A stretch of DNA of 64,000 nucleotides from Lentimicrobium sp. L6 (GTDB lineage: Bacteria; Bacteroidota; Bacteroidia; Bacteroidales; UBA12170): positions 62,001-126,000 of the forward strand of contig NZ_JABKCA010000001.1 in NCBI RefSeq assembly GCF_013166655.1. Direction: 5' to 3'. A program made the translations under genes and the position numbers. The notes under the pieces are model-generated. The model worked only from the letters and a program-made list of their open reading frames with translations. It was not told the origin of the DNA and made no database searches. Shown here in pieces: positions 19,179 through 26,745 of this stretch (positions are counted from its first letter, which is position 1; the number at the start of each line of letters is the position of its first letter).

Positions 19179-20075
19179 TTAGTAGTTAGAAATCAACAAC
19201 TCTGTAAGCAGACCTCTTTTTTTTGAGTTGGAGTTGATTCTTCGTTTTGCCAAAACTCTCTCTATTTTATAATCTTGATATAAAGTATCGAAAAACTCAT
19301 CCTTTGGCTCGGCATTTCTAAGGTCGGAATTGCTCAATAACCATAGCTTTCCTTGCTCACCAACAATATCACAAAACTCTTTTAACTCTATTTGCTCTTT
19401 ATCTCCAAATACATTTTGCGAATAGGAATTAAAGTTGCTGCTCCGAGAAATAGGTTTATAAGGAGGATCGAAATAAAAAAGGCTCCTCTCATCGGCAGTA
19501 TTCAAAGTCTCTTTATAATCGCCATTTAAAATGATAACCTTCCGGAGAAGCTCTGAAAGTGCTAGTAAATTTTTAGCATTACAAATTTTAGGCTTTTTGT
19601 AATTCCCTTGTGGAACATTATACTCATTGCTTTTATTTACTCTGTAGAGGCCGTTATAACAGGTTTTATTCAAGAATATAAATAATGCGCTCTGTTCAAC
19701 TGCTGAGGATTTTCGGGTGTTGAATAAATCACGCTTTTGATAATATATTTGGCTTCTTTTTTCGGGTTCATGTATCAGTGAATTATACTCTTTTTCAAAA
19801 TCAAATAGTATGGAGGTTAACTCTTTAAGGTGATTCTTAACGCTATCATAGGCTTGGGTTAAATCAGAATTCACATCGTTTATTACAGCTTTCTCAATCT
19901 TAGGAAAGCTTCTCATCATCCAGATAAATACAGCTCCACTACCAACAAAGGGTTCAATATATGTAAAACGATCGTCTTTTTTAAATGGAATTCTTTTTTC
20001 TATTTCACTTAAAAGTTGAGTCTTACCACCAGCCCATTTCAAAAATGGTTTTGCAGATGTATTATTGATAGTCAT
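19179..20075 (-). CDS. dam: DNA adenine methylase, D12/Dam class
   Basis: The 298-residue protein is an N6-adenine methyltransferase using S-adenosylmethionine. Motif I is FLKWAGGKTQLL near residue 12, a second part is FVGSGAVF, and the catalytic motif is DPPY in FYFDPPYKPISRSSNF. This alpha-class (D12) arrangement is that of Dam and MboI/DpnII-type methylases, so GATC is the likely target; that is inference. No restriction endonuclease gene is adjacent on either side, so it looks like an orphan with a regulatory, mismatch-repair or protective role. A TATTTTTG box ends only 4 nt before the ATG, which would make the mRNA leaderless. It lies 61 nt downstream of the TonB receptor gene on the same strand. 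Confidence 0.92.
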   Translation of the reverse strand: MTINNTSAKPFLKWAGGKTQLLSEIEKRIPFKKDDRFTYIEPFVGSGAVFIWMMRSFPKIEKAVINDVNSDLTQAYDSVKNHLKELTSILFDFEKEYNSLIHEPEKRSQIYYQKRDLFNTRKSSAVEQSALFIFLNKTCYNGLYRVNKSNEYNVPQGNYKKPKICNAKNLLALSELLRKVIILNGDYKETLNTADERSLFYFDPPYKPISRSSNFNSYSQNVFGDKEQIELKEFCDIVGEQGKLWLLSNSDLRNAEPKDEFFDTLYQDYKIERVLAKRRINSNSKKRGLLTELLISNY

Positions 20076-20079
20076 AAAG

Positions 20080-20087
20080 CAAAAATA
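20080..20087 (-). promoter_or_regulatory. Promoter box immediately before dam (possible leaderless start)
   Basis: Minus-strand TATTTTTG ends 4 nt before the dam ATG. If used as a -7 element, transcription would begin at or next to the A of the ATG. Confidence 0.5.
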
Positions 20088-20136
20088 GGAATTATCATAT
20101 GTAAGTGGAAGTCTTGAAAAGATTTATTCTCATTTC

Positions 20137-22632
20137 TTAAAACCTAACCGCCAGTTTAAGATTCAACTGACGTGGAGTTAGATAATTGGGAACCAAATAA
20201 ACATAGTTTTGATTGTCCTTCACCCAAAGGTAACTCACCACATTTTTAATGTCTAGGAGGTTAAGAATCTCAAAAGTTAAGTCCATATTGGTAAAGTGTT
20301 TGAAAACACCTTTGGTTGGTTTTTTGGTTTTTGGTCCTATTATTTCATAGGCAAAACCTATGTCAACACGTCTATACATTGGGGTTCTGGTGATAACTGT
20401 ATTATAATCCGAATTTGGATAAAAAACAGGAAGTCCAGTGCCAAAGCCCAAATTCATATTCATCTTGAAATTAGGTAACATGGGTAGGTAGTCTTGGAAA
20501 AATATATTTACAGTTACTCTTTGGTCGGTAGGTCTAGGTACCCAAACATTTTGTACTTCAGCATTAGGGTCAGCACTGAATATGTCATTATAAAAGTTAT
20601 CACGGAAAATTTCATTGGTTTTCATGACCGATAAACTCATCCAACTTTCTACTCCTTGCACAAATTCACCATTAATCTTCATGTCGATACCAGTAGCGTA
20701 TCCTCTAGAGCTATTCTCTCCACTATAAACAATCCTTACATTCTCCACATAGAAAGGAATCAGATTGTCCATATACTTATAGTAAGCCTCTGAGGTGAGC
20801 TTAAAAGGTCTTTCCCACATGATAAAATTATAATCGGAACCCACCACAAAATGATAGGAAGCTTGAGCTTTTATTTCAGGATTTAGTGAGCCATCGGGTC
20901 TTCGTAATTCCTTATAAAAAGGAGGTTGATAATACACTCCGGCGGCAGCGCGGAATAAAACATCTTTTTCCCATTCTGGTTTATAACTAAATGCCAATCG
21001 AGGGCTAACCAAGAATTGCTCATTATAAGTCCAATAGTTAAAACGTGCGCCAACAGTTAAAGACATTTGGTTTTTAGGATGATAGAAATCCCAGTTGTTC
21101 TGAAGGTATCCAGTAATACGATTCGAAGCTATTTTGTTATTAGATATGACGGTGTCAAACAAAGTAAATGGATAAACAATTTGTGCTCCTGGGTTCATGT
21201 AACCTAATGAGTCAGGAGGATTTGGACTAGAATACCCTGCAGAATCTACCATTTCCCATTCTCGCATTCTATCTTCGAAGGCTTCATGTTGGAATTTTAA
21301 ACCCCATTGTAGAATACTTAGATCGTTTTCTTTAATACCTTGATGCTCTATGCTATAAACTGTTGCATTGAGTCTGTTTCTAGCATGGTTTAAATAGGTT
21401 CCAACGCCTTTGCTTTCTGTAACTTCTCCAAAATCTTCTTGTCCCAAATCTGTTGATAGTTTACCAATCCAATATTGTCCTTGAATGTCATAGTTTTCTC
21501 TTTCGAAGCTTTGATAGCCACTTCCTATAAGTTTTAACTGAACATTTTCTTTAGGAGTGTATGTTGTGGTAACTGCTCCAAACCAAGTGTCGAAACGGTC
21601 TACTTCCTGTCCATCAAAATAGATTTTCAGTTTATAGGCTTCTTTAATATGGCCAAAAGCAGTTTCTCTATTTTCAGGAGTCAGTTTATAAGAGTTTCTG
21701 GCATAATTTCCTAAGACTTCAACTCTCCATTTTGGATGAATCTGATATCCAATTAATGCTTGTAAATCGGTAAAGCTAGGCTTGTATTCTCCTTTGGTAT
21801 CTAATGAATTGAGGAGGTATTGGTTTGATTTCTGACGGAAGCCAGCAATGTAAGTTAGTTTTTTATTCTTATTGATACCTTCAAAATGGAAAGAACCACC
21901 TAATAGGCTGATATCTGCAGAGCCAGCGAATTTTGTAGGTTTACGATATTTAATATCCAAAACCGAAGACATTTTATCGCCATACTTGGCATCGAAACCA
22001 CCAGCAGAAAATAAGATAGATGAAACCATATTGCTATTGATTACACTCAATCCTTCTTGTTGACCACTTCTCGTTAAAATGGGTCTGTATACTTCAATTC
22101 CATTAATGTAGACAAGGTTTTCATCAAAATTCCCTCCTCTCACCGAATATTGTGAACTCAATTCGTTATTAGAAGTAACTCCAGGCATAGTTTTGATTAA
22201 AGCTTCTACTCCTCCAGAGACAGTTGGAATGGCTAAGGCAGCTTGAGGATCTATTCTAGTTAATGTGGACTTCCTTACTTCTTTATCTTCAACAATGACA
22301 TCGCTAAGTTGCTTCGCGGTAGTAAAAAGAGTCATGTTTACCACTTTCTCCAAAGCCTCCTTCATGTTAATCTCAACTTTCTCAGTTTTATAACCGATAA
22401 AAGAAAAAACGAGGGTGATTTTTGAATTGGCGGGTATCGAAAGGCTATAGTTTCCATAATCATCAGTTGATGTTCCTCCAGGTTTTCCATCTATGCTTAC
22501 ATTGGCTAAAGAAATAGGGTGTCGATTTTCATCAATCACCTTACCAGAAATTTTTGCCTTTCTATCCTGAGCTTGCAGTCCTATGCTAAAAAGAGCAAAA
22601 AGGATGATGATTGGGAAAGTATATATTTTCAT
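20137..22632 (-). CDS. TonB-dependent outer-membrane receptor with carboxypeptidase-like N-terminal domain
   Basis: The 831-residue protein has a signal peptide (MKIYTFPIIILFALFSIGLQAQ). A CarboxypepD_reg-like domain follows (about 27-110, with GKVIDENRHPISLANVSI), then a plug domain (about 130-240, with SVRGGNFDENLVYINGIEVY) and a large beta-barrel ending in an aromatic C-terminus (LNLKLAVRF). It would import a large ligand across the outer membrane using TonB energy. No SusD partner is adjacent, so it is not a SusCD pair; iron chelates, cofactors or peptides are possible. It starts 4 nt after the stop of the small CarboxypepD-like gene, so the two form an operon. The ligand is unknown. Confidence 0.93.
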   Translation of the reverse strand: MKIYTFPIIILFALFSIGLQAQDRKAKISGKVIDENRHPISLANVSIDGKPGGTSTDDYGNYSLSIPANSKITLVFSFIGYKTEKVEINMKEALEKVVNMTLFTTAKQLSDVIVEDKEVRKSTLTRIDPQAALAIPTVSGGVEALIKTMPGVTSNNELSSQYSVRGGNFDENLVYINGIEVYRPILTRSGQQEGLSVINSNMVSSILFSAGGFDAKYGDKMSSVLDIKYRKPTKFAGSADISLLGGSFHFEGINKNKKLTYIAGFRQKSNQYLLNSLDTKGEYKPSFTDLQALIGYQIHPKWRVEVLGNYARNSYKLTPENRETAFGHIKEAYKLKIYFDGQEVDRFDTWFGAVTTTYTPKENVQLKLIGSGYQSFERENYDIQGQYWIGKLSTDLGQEDFGEVTESKGVGTYLNHARNRLNATVYSIEHQGIKENDLSILQWGLKFQHEAFEDRMREWEMVDSAGYSSPNPPDSLGYMNPGAQIVYPFTLFDTVISNNKIASNRITGYLQNNWDFYHPKNQMSLTVGARFNYWTYNEQFLVSPRLAFSYKPEWEKDVLFRAAAGVYYQPPFYKELRRPDGSLNPEIKAQASYHFVVGSDYNFIMWERPFKLTSEAYYKYMDNLIPFYVENVRIVYSGENSSRGYATGIDMKINGEFVQGVESWMSLSVMKTNEIFRDNFYNDIFSADPNAEVQNVWVPRPTDQRVTVNIFFQDYLPMLPNFKMNMNLGFGTGLPVFYPNSDYNTVITRTPMYRRVDIGFAYEIIGPKTKKPTKGVFKHFTNMDLTFEILNLLDIKNVVSYLWVKDNQNYVYLVPNYLTPRQLNLKLAVRF

Positions 22633-22636
22633 ATGA

Positions 22637-23275
22637 TTATTTCTTCTTTTTAAAATCGCCTCTTCTCCAGGCTTTTACAAATTTATACCAAGCAATGGGA
22701 TCTAAAACAGTGAGCGGAGGGCTTTGCCCATTATAATACATTTCATAAGAAACGCGCTTCATGTCCTCATCAAAATTATAAGCGGCACTAGTCTCATGAA
22801 AAATCACTTCTTTAGGCTGTTGAATAGCACTAATCTGAAGATTTTTCTTGGCTTGAACCACTTCGTCGTCTTCTATTTCATCATGAATAAAAGACTCCTT
22901 AAAATCCCTTTCATTAGCAGGCCAAGGATAAATTATGGTTTCAGCAAGTTCTAGAGTGTCCCTTCCCAATACCTGAATGATGGAATACCTTTCGGTTTCT
23001 ACCATTTCTGGAATGATATAAAAGGAAGGTTCAAATCCTAAAGCGCTAAAACGAATTGTATCTTGTTCCTGAGCATAGAACGCAAAATATCCTTCTATAG
23101 TACTCATTGTTCCTAAATTTTTATTGACAATAATAATATTGGCATAGGAAACTGGTTTTAAACTGTCGTTTTCAACAATAACCCCAGAAAACAAGACTTT
23201 GTCTCGGTCTTGAGCTTGGGAGAGGGTAGTCACTAAGCTCAATAAAAATATGATAATATAATACCTCTGATTCAT
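22637..23275 (-). CDS. Secreted carboxypeptidase-regulatory-like domain protein
   Basis: The ATG at 23275 gives a 212-residue protein with a signal peptide (MNQRYYIIIFLLSLVTTLSQAQ). The longer frame starting at TTG 23284 runs into a promoter box and is rejected. Residues about 25-105 form a CarboxypepD_reg-like beta-sandwich (VENDSLKPVSYANIIIVNKNLGT, then FSALGFEPS). This is the domain found at the front of TonB receptors, here as a separate chain. The rest is acidic and of unknown function, ending in a lysine tail (WRRGDFKKKK). It is the first gene of a two-gene operon with the TonB receptor and may assist it in the periplasm. Confidence 0.8.
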   Translation of the reverse strand: MNQRYYIIIFLLSLVTTLSQAQDRDKVLFSGVIVENDSLKPVSYANIIIVNKNLGTMSTIEGYFAFYAQEQDTIRFSALGFEPSFYIIPEMVETERYSIIQVLGRDTLELAETIIYPWPANERDFKESFIHDEIEDDEVVQAKKNLQISAIQQPKEVIFHETSAAYNFDEDMKRVSYEMYYNGQSPPLTVLDPIAWYKFVKAWRRGDFKKKK

Positions 23276-23281
23276 GGCTGG

Positions 23282-23289
23282 CAAATATA
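23282..23289 (-). promoter_or_regulatory. Promoter box close before the CarboxypepD gene
   Basis: Minus-strand TATATTTG ends 6 nt before the ATG at 23275, again suggesting a leaderless or near-leaderless transcript. Confidence 0.45.
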
Positions 23290-23406
23290 GAAAATATTGA
23301 TCAGAGCTTTACTAGATAATCCATCAAGATATTGGATTTAAGAATGATTAAGATTGTGAATTCAATTGGCCTGCAGATTAGACCAATATAAGAACCGACA
23401 ATCAAC

Positions 23407-23439
23407 AAAAAAAGTGCTGCTTGAATGAACAAACAGCAC
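23407..23439 (-). terminator. Rho-independent terminator after rpmB
   Basis: On the minus strand, gtgctgtttg pairs with caagcagcac (one G-T) and is followed by seven T (23413-23407). It lies 25 nt past the rpmB stop. Confidence 0.82.
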
Positions 23440-23463
23440 GTTTTGAAATATCTTTACAGGAGT

Positions 23464-23703
23464 TTATGCGTTATAAAATCCTTTATCTTTTGCATCTTTT
23501 AAAGCAACGCTTATACCTTTTTTGTCGATAATGCGCATTCCTTTAGCAGATACCTTCAATGTAATGAATTTATCTTCCTCTGGAACATAGAACTTTTTAG
23601 TATGAAGATTTACTTGAAATTTTCTTCTAGTTTTATGATGAGAGTGAGAGACATGATTCCCTGTAATAACTTTCTTACCTGTAATTTCACAAATTTTAGA
23701 CAT
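23464..23703 (-). CDS. rpmB: 50S ribosomal protein L28
   Basis: The 79-residue protein begins MSKICEITGKKVITGNHVSHS, the usual start of bL28, and keeps the basic HHKTRRKFQVNLH segment and the KVSAKGMRIIDKKG segment. It is a component of the large ribosomal subunit. It is followed by its own terminator, so it is transcribed alone. In many Bacteroidota rpmB is followed by rpmG and a DUF4295 gene, which are not here. Confidence 0.97.
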   Translation of the reverse strand: MSKICEITGKKVITGNHVSHSHHKTRRKFQVNLHTKKFYVPEEDKFITLKVSAKGMRIIDKKGISVALKDAKDKGFYNA

Positions 23704-24038
23704 CGCTTTAAATTTAATTCTTGTTTCCTAAAAACGGACTGCAAAATAAGTGATTATTTCTCAAATAAGCAAAGCATTTTATAAAAAAACATTCTGAAAA
23801 CAATAGTCTTGGGTTTGTGGCTTTAAATATGTGTAAATCAGTGGTTAGTGGGTTTTTTTAACTGAGGTAGGGATATGTAGGTAAATTTATTTATTTTTGA
23901 TTATATATTAATTATCTACCAATCATTCTTCAAAAGATAAACTCTGATAAAGAAAATTGCAGATACAGATAGGTTTTAAGCAGAAAGAAAGTATGAATAT
24001 GTCATATAATATTGTCTGATTTACAGAAAAAAACGCAT
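23704..24038. other. Divergent spacer between rpmB and the PEGA/PagL operon
   Basis: This 335-nt AT-rich spacer holds no gene I can support. A TATTTTTG box lies at 23892-23899 on the plus strand, about 140 nt before the PEGA-lipoprotein ATG; it is only a weak promoter candidate. Confidence 0.4.
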
Positions 24039-24488
24039 ATGCAAAACAAATACATTTACAAACTAATGGCTTTATTGTTGGTCATTGGAATGGTTACTAC
24101 AATGAGTTCCTGTGCCACTATTTTAGGTGGCAGGAAGAATACCATTAAGGTCAATGCAGGCTCTCCCTTAGCTGCAAAAGTATATCTTGATGGAGATTGT
24201 ATTGGTGAAACTCCTTTTAAAACTCGTATAGAGAAACGGAAAATTCAAGAGGGGAGTTTGATAGAAATCAAGAAAGATGGCTATGAAACCCTGCGATATG
24301 AGGTGATTCGTTTTCCTCATGTTGGATATGTAATGCTCGATATTGTAACAGGTGTTATACCTTTAATTGTGGATGTTCTGGATGGAAATATCTATCGTCC
24401 AAACACACGAAATATTGAGTATGAATTAGTCCCTATTGCTCGAGATCATTCAAATTTGGAGACTGATAGCAAAACCAAAAACAATTAA
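24039..24488 (+). CDS. PEGA-domain lipoprotein
   Basis: The ATG at 24039 is chosen over the TTG at 24012 because it starts a clean lipoprotein signal ending in the lipobox SSC (MGMVTTMSSCA region, Cys near residue 25). The 149-residue product carries a PEGA domain (about 35-85), seen in VYLDGDCIGETPFKTRI and EIKKDGYE. PEGA domains bind surface polymers in many cell-surface proteins. A hydrophobic stretch, VGYVMLDIVTGVIPLIVDVLDG, follows and resembles a membrane-associated tail seen in some PEGA lipoproteins. It ends 4 nt before the deacylase-like gene, so the two form an operon. Its role is unknown, though the link to lipid A or envelope processing is suggestive. Confidence 0.78.
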   Translation: MQNKYIYKLMALLLVIGMVTTMSSCATILGGRKNTIKVNAGSPLAAKVYLDGDCIGETPFKTRIEKRKIQEGSLIEIKKDGYETLRYEVIRFPHVGYVMLDIVTGVIPLIVDVLDGNIYRPNTRNIEYELVPIARDHSNLETDSKTKNN

Positions 24489-24492
24489 GTCT

Positions 24493-25689
24493 ATGAAAAA
24501 AGGTATACTTATACTCGTATCACTCTTTATACTTCATGGGCTAAATGCTCAGGATTATCAGAAGAGATTGGAAGATAAAAGAAATAAAGAAGATTATGGT
24601 TTTTATAATGTTATTGACGTGAAGCTGCATCATGGACGGTTTCTGAAGAATTCTGGAACCTTAGACGATATTATGGATAATCCCTATAATGCCTATGATA
24701 TTAGAGTGGGTTTTCAATCTGATGGAAAGCGACAGAAATGGGACCAGTTATATGGATTTCCGGTTTATGGAGTCGGTTTTTGGTCTGGATTTTTTAAAGG
24801 TGGTGAGTTAGGGAATCCAAACGCACTTTATATGTTTATGCGTGCTCCCGTGTTAAAGGGTGGTAAGCTAAAGTGGAATTGGGAACTTGGAGTGGGCTTG
24901 TCCTATGGATTCACCAAATATGATCCCTATACAAATCCAGATCAACAGGTGATTGGTTCGGATCATAATGTTTATTTTAATGCTGCCACTGGTTTGACTT
25001 ATGAGTTTGGAAAAAGATGGGATATCACTTTTGATTTTGATGTTTCTCATATGTCGAATGGCTCCACCAGAACCCCAAACTTGGGAATTAACCTTATGGG
25101 ATTTGCCTTGGGAGGTCGTTATAATTTTAATCCAGTGAAAAATTATACTAAAGATATAGATGGTGAATATCAACCTGCAACTAGACCTGTATTTGAGAGA
25201 AAAGTGATTTCTAAATTCCAAAGACATTCTGAGATTATATTATTCGGAAGTATGGGAGGAAAGACTACTACTACTCAAATTTATGATGGGCCTACCTATT
25301 TTGTTGCTTCAGCTTCTGTGGATTATGCTTGGTGTTATCATCATGTTGGTAAAATCGGTATTGGTTTCGATGGATTTTATGAATCTGCCCTCAGAGATTA
25401 TCCAGAAAAAATTGAAAATGCCAGTTTTGGTGATTTATCATACTATGGAATTCATATTGCTCATTATTTGAGAATGTACAGATTAACTCTTGTGACACAA
25501 CTGGGGTATAATTTATCTTCTCATGTTAGTCATAAAGGAAATACTTATATCCAAGTTGGCGGAAGTTATGACTTAACAGAAAAATTGTTTTTCAGAGCGG
25601 CTTTAAAAACTAGAAATGGTGCTGTTGCTGACTTTATTGAGTGGGGAATGGGATATCGAATTCCTTTTGCTTATGGTAAGATGAGATAG
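24493..25689 (+). CDS. Outer-membrane acyloxyacyl hydrolase / lipid A deacylase (PagL-like)
   Basis: The ATG at 24493 starts a signal peptide (MKKGILILVSLFILHGLNAQ); the earlier frame start overlaps the previous gene and is rejected. The 398-residue beta-barrel contains HMSNGSTRTPNLGIN, which matches the PagL active-site pattern H-x-S-N ... P-N-x-G and supplies the His-Ser pair. PagL enzymes remove the 3-O acyl chain of lipid A. Bacteroidota versions are about twice the length of Pseudomonas PagL and carry a second barrel-like region, as here (residues from about 240). It is coupled to the PEGA lipoprotein. Deacylase activity is a family inference. Confidence 0.75.
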   Translation: MKKGILILVSLFILHGLNAQDYQKRLEDKRNKEDYGFYNVIDVKLHHGRFLKNSGTLDDIMDNPYNAYDIRVGFQSDGKRQKWDQLYGFPVYGVGFWSGFFKGGELGNPNALYMFMRAPVLKGGKLKWNWELGVGLSYGFTKYDPYTNPDQQVIGSDHNVYFNAATGLTYEFGKRWDITFDFDVSHMSNGSTRTPNLGINLMGFALGGRYNFNPVKNYTKDIDGEYQPATRPVFERKVISKFQRHSEIILFGSMGGKTTTTQIYDGPTYFVASASVDYAWCYHHVGKIGIGFDGFYESALRDYPEKIENASFGDLSYYGIHIAHYLRMYRLTLVTQLGYNLSSHVSHKGNTYIQVGGSYDLTEKLFFRAALKTRNGAVADFIEWGMGYRIPFAYGKMR

Positions 25690-25837
25690 GGGGGATTGTT
25701 TGGTGGTTTATTATAAATTCGACTTAGGTTCAGGCTGAAAAAAGAAAGTGCAGGATTGAGGAATCATAAATAAGAAGCCAGATGTAAAAGCCACTCATAA
25801 ATAGCATTGACTTATATTTAAAAAAATAGAGGGTAAG

Positions 25838-26677
25838 ATGAGCAATCAAGAAAACAAACTCGTAGTATTTCAAGACAAAAATATTCGCAGAGTATGGTAC
25901 GAAGAAGAGTGGTTTTATTCTGTTGTAGATATTGTTGAAGTACTTACTGAAAGCCCTACTCCAAGGCAATATTGGGGAAAGGTAAAAGCCCGTGAATTTG
26001 TAAAATTTCAGTTGTCCCCAATTTGGGTACAACTGAAATTAGAGGCAAAAGACGGCAAAAAATACAAGACAGATTGTGTTAATACCAAAGGAGCATTCAG
26101 GATAATTCAATCCATTCCCTCGAAAAAAGCAGAACCTTTTAAACAATGGTTGGCACAAGTTGGGAAAGAGCGGTTAGACGAAATTGAAAATCCCGAACTG
26201 GCACAAGAACGAATGAAAGCCATTTACGAGCAAAAAGGTTATCCGCAAGATTGGATAGATAAGCGCCTCAGAGGAATTGCCATTCGCCAAAACCTAACCG
26301 ATGAATGGAAAGCAAGAGGTATTACCGAGAAAAGGGATTATGCAATATTGACGGCAGAAATTTCAAAAGCCACTTTTGGAATGACTCCAAGTGAATACAA
26401 GGATTTCAAAAAACTGCCAATTAAATCAAAAGTTAATCTACCTGATAATATGGATGATTTAGAGCTGATATTTACGATGTTGGGCGAAAGGGTTACGACA
26501 GAAATCTCACAGAATGAAAAACCTGAATCATTTCATGAAAACAAAAACGTAGCAAAGAGAGGCGGAAAAGTTGCTGGCGATGCTCGTGAAAGCACAGAGA
26601 AAGAATTGGGACGAAGTGTCATCTCGGAGAAAAACCATTTAGAAATAGGTCAAGGAAGTTTAGAGATAGATGAGTAG
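25838..26677 (+). CDS. Bro-N domain (phage antirepressor-like) protein
   Basis: The 279-residue protein has an N-terminal Bro-N domain (about 8-110). Its signs are VVFQDKNIRRVWYEEEWFYSVVDIVEVLTES, then YWGKVKAREF, WVQLKLEAKDGKKYKTDCVNTKG and FKQWLAQVGKERLDE. The middle (TDEWKARGITEKRDYAILTAEISKATFG) is seen in stand-alone bacterial Bro-N proteins. The tail KRGGKVAGDARESTEKELG resembles the C-terminal motif of DinD-like proteins. Bro-N domains bind DNA in phages and viruses. No phage genes flank it. Its base composition is visibly richer in G+C than the neighbours, so recent acquisition is likely. The coding sequence holds a 37-nt near-perfect palindrome at 26004-26040. Confidence 0.82.
   Translation: MSNQENKLVVFQDKNIRRVWYEEEWFYSVVDIVEVLTESPTPRQYWGKVKAREFVKFQLSPIWVQLKLEAKDGKKYKTDCVNTKGAFRIIQSIPSKKAEPFKQWLAQVGKERLDEIENPELAQERMKAIYEQKGYPQDWIDKRLRGIAIRQNLTDEWKARGITEKRDYAILTAEISKATFGMTPSEYKDFKKLPIKSKVNLPDNMDDLELIFTMLGERVTTEISQNEKPESFHENKNVAKRGGKVAGDARESTEKELGRSVISEKNHLEIGQGSLEIDE
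26004..26040. repeat. 37-nt near-perfect inverted repeat inside the Bro-N gene
   Basis: Arms 26004-26021 and 26023-26040 are complementary at 17 of 18 positions (mismatch at 26016/26028), centred on 26022. The core is cccaatttggg and the outer part aatttcagttgt/acaactgaaatt. It encodes the FQLSPIWVQLK part of the protein. Confidence 0.8.
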
Positions 26678-26745
26678 AGCTTATCTAATAGCTATGGCTT
26701 CACCAGATAGTGTAAGAGGCTCCTCATTTCCGTGGTGTAAATGAC

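Noticed and set aside
24868-25227. 119-residue minus-strand frame
   Set aside because: Shadow within the PagL-like gene, which has a clear signal peptide and active-site motif.
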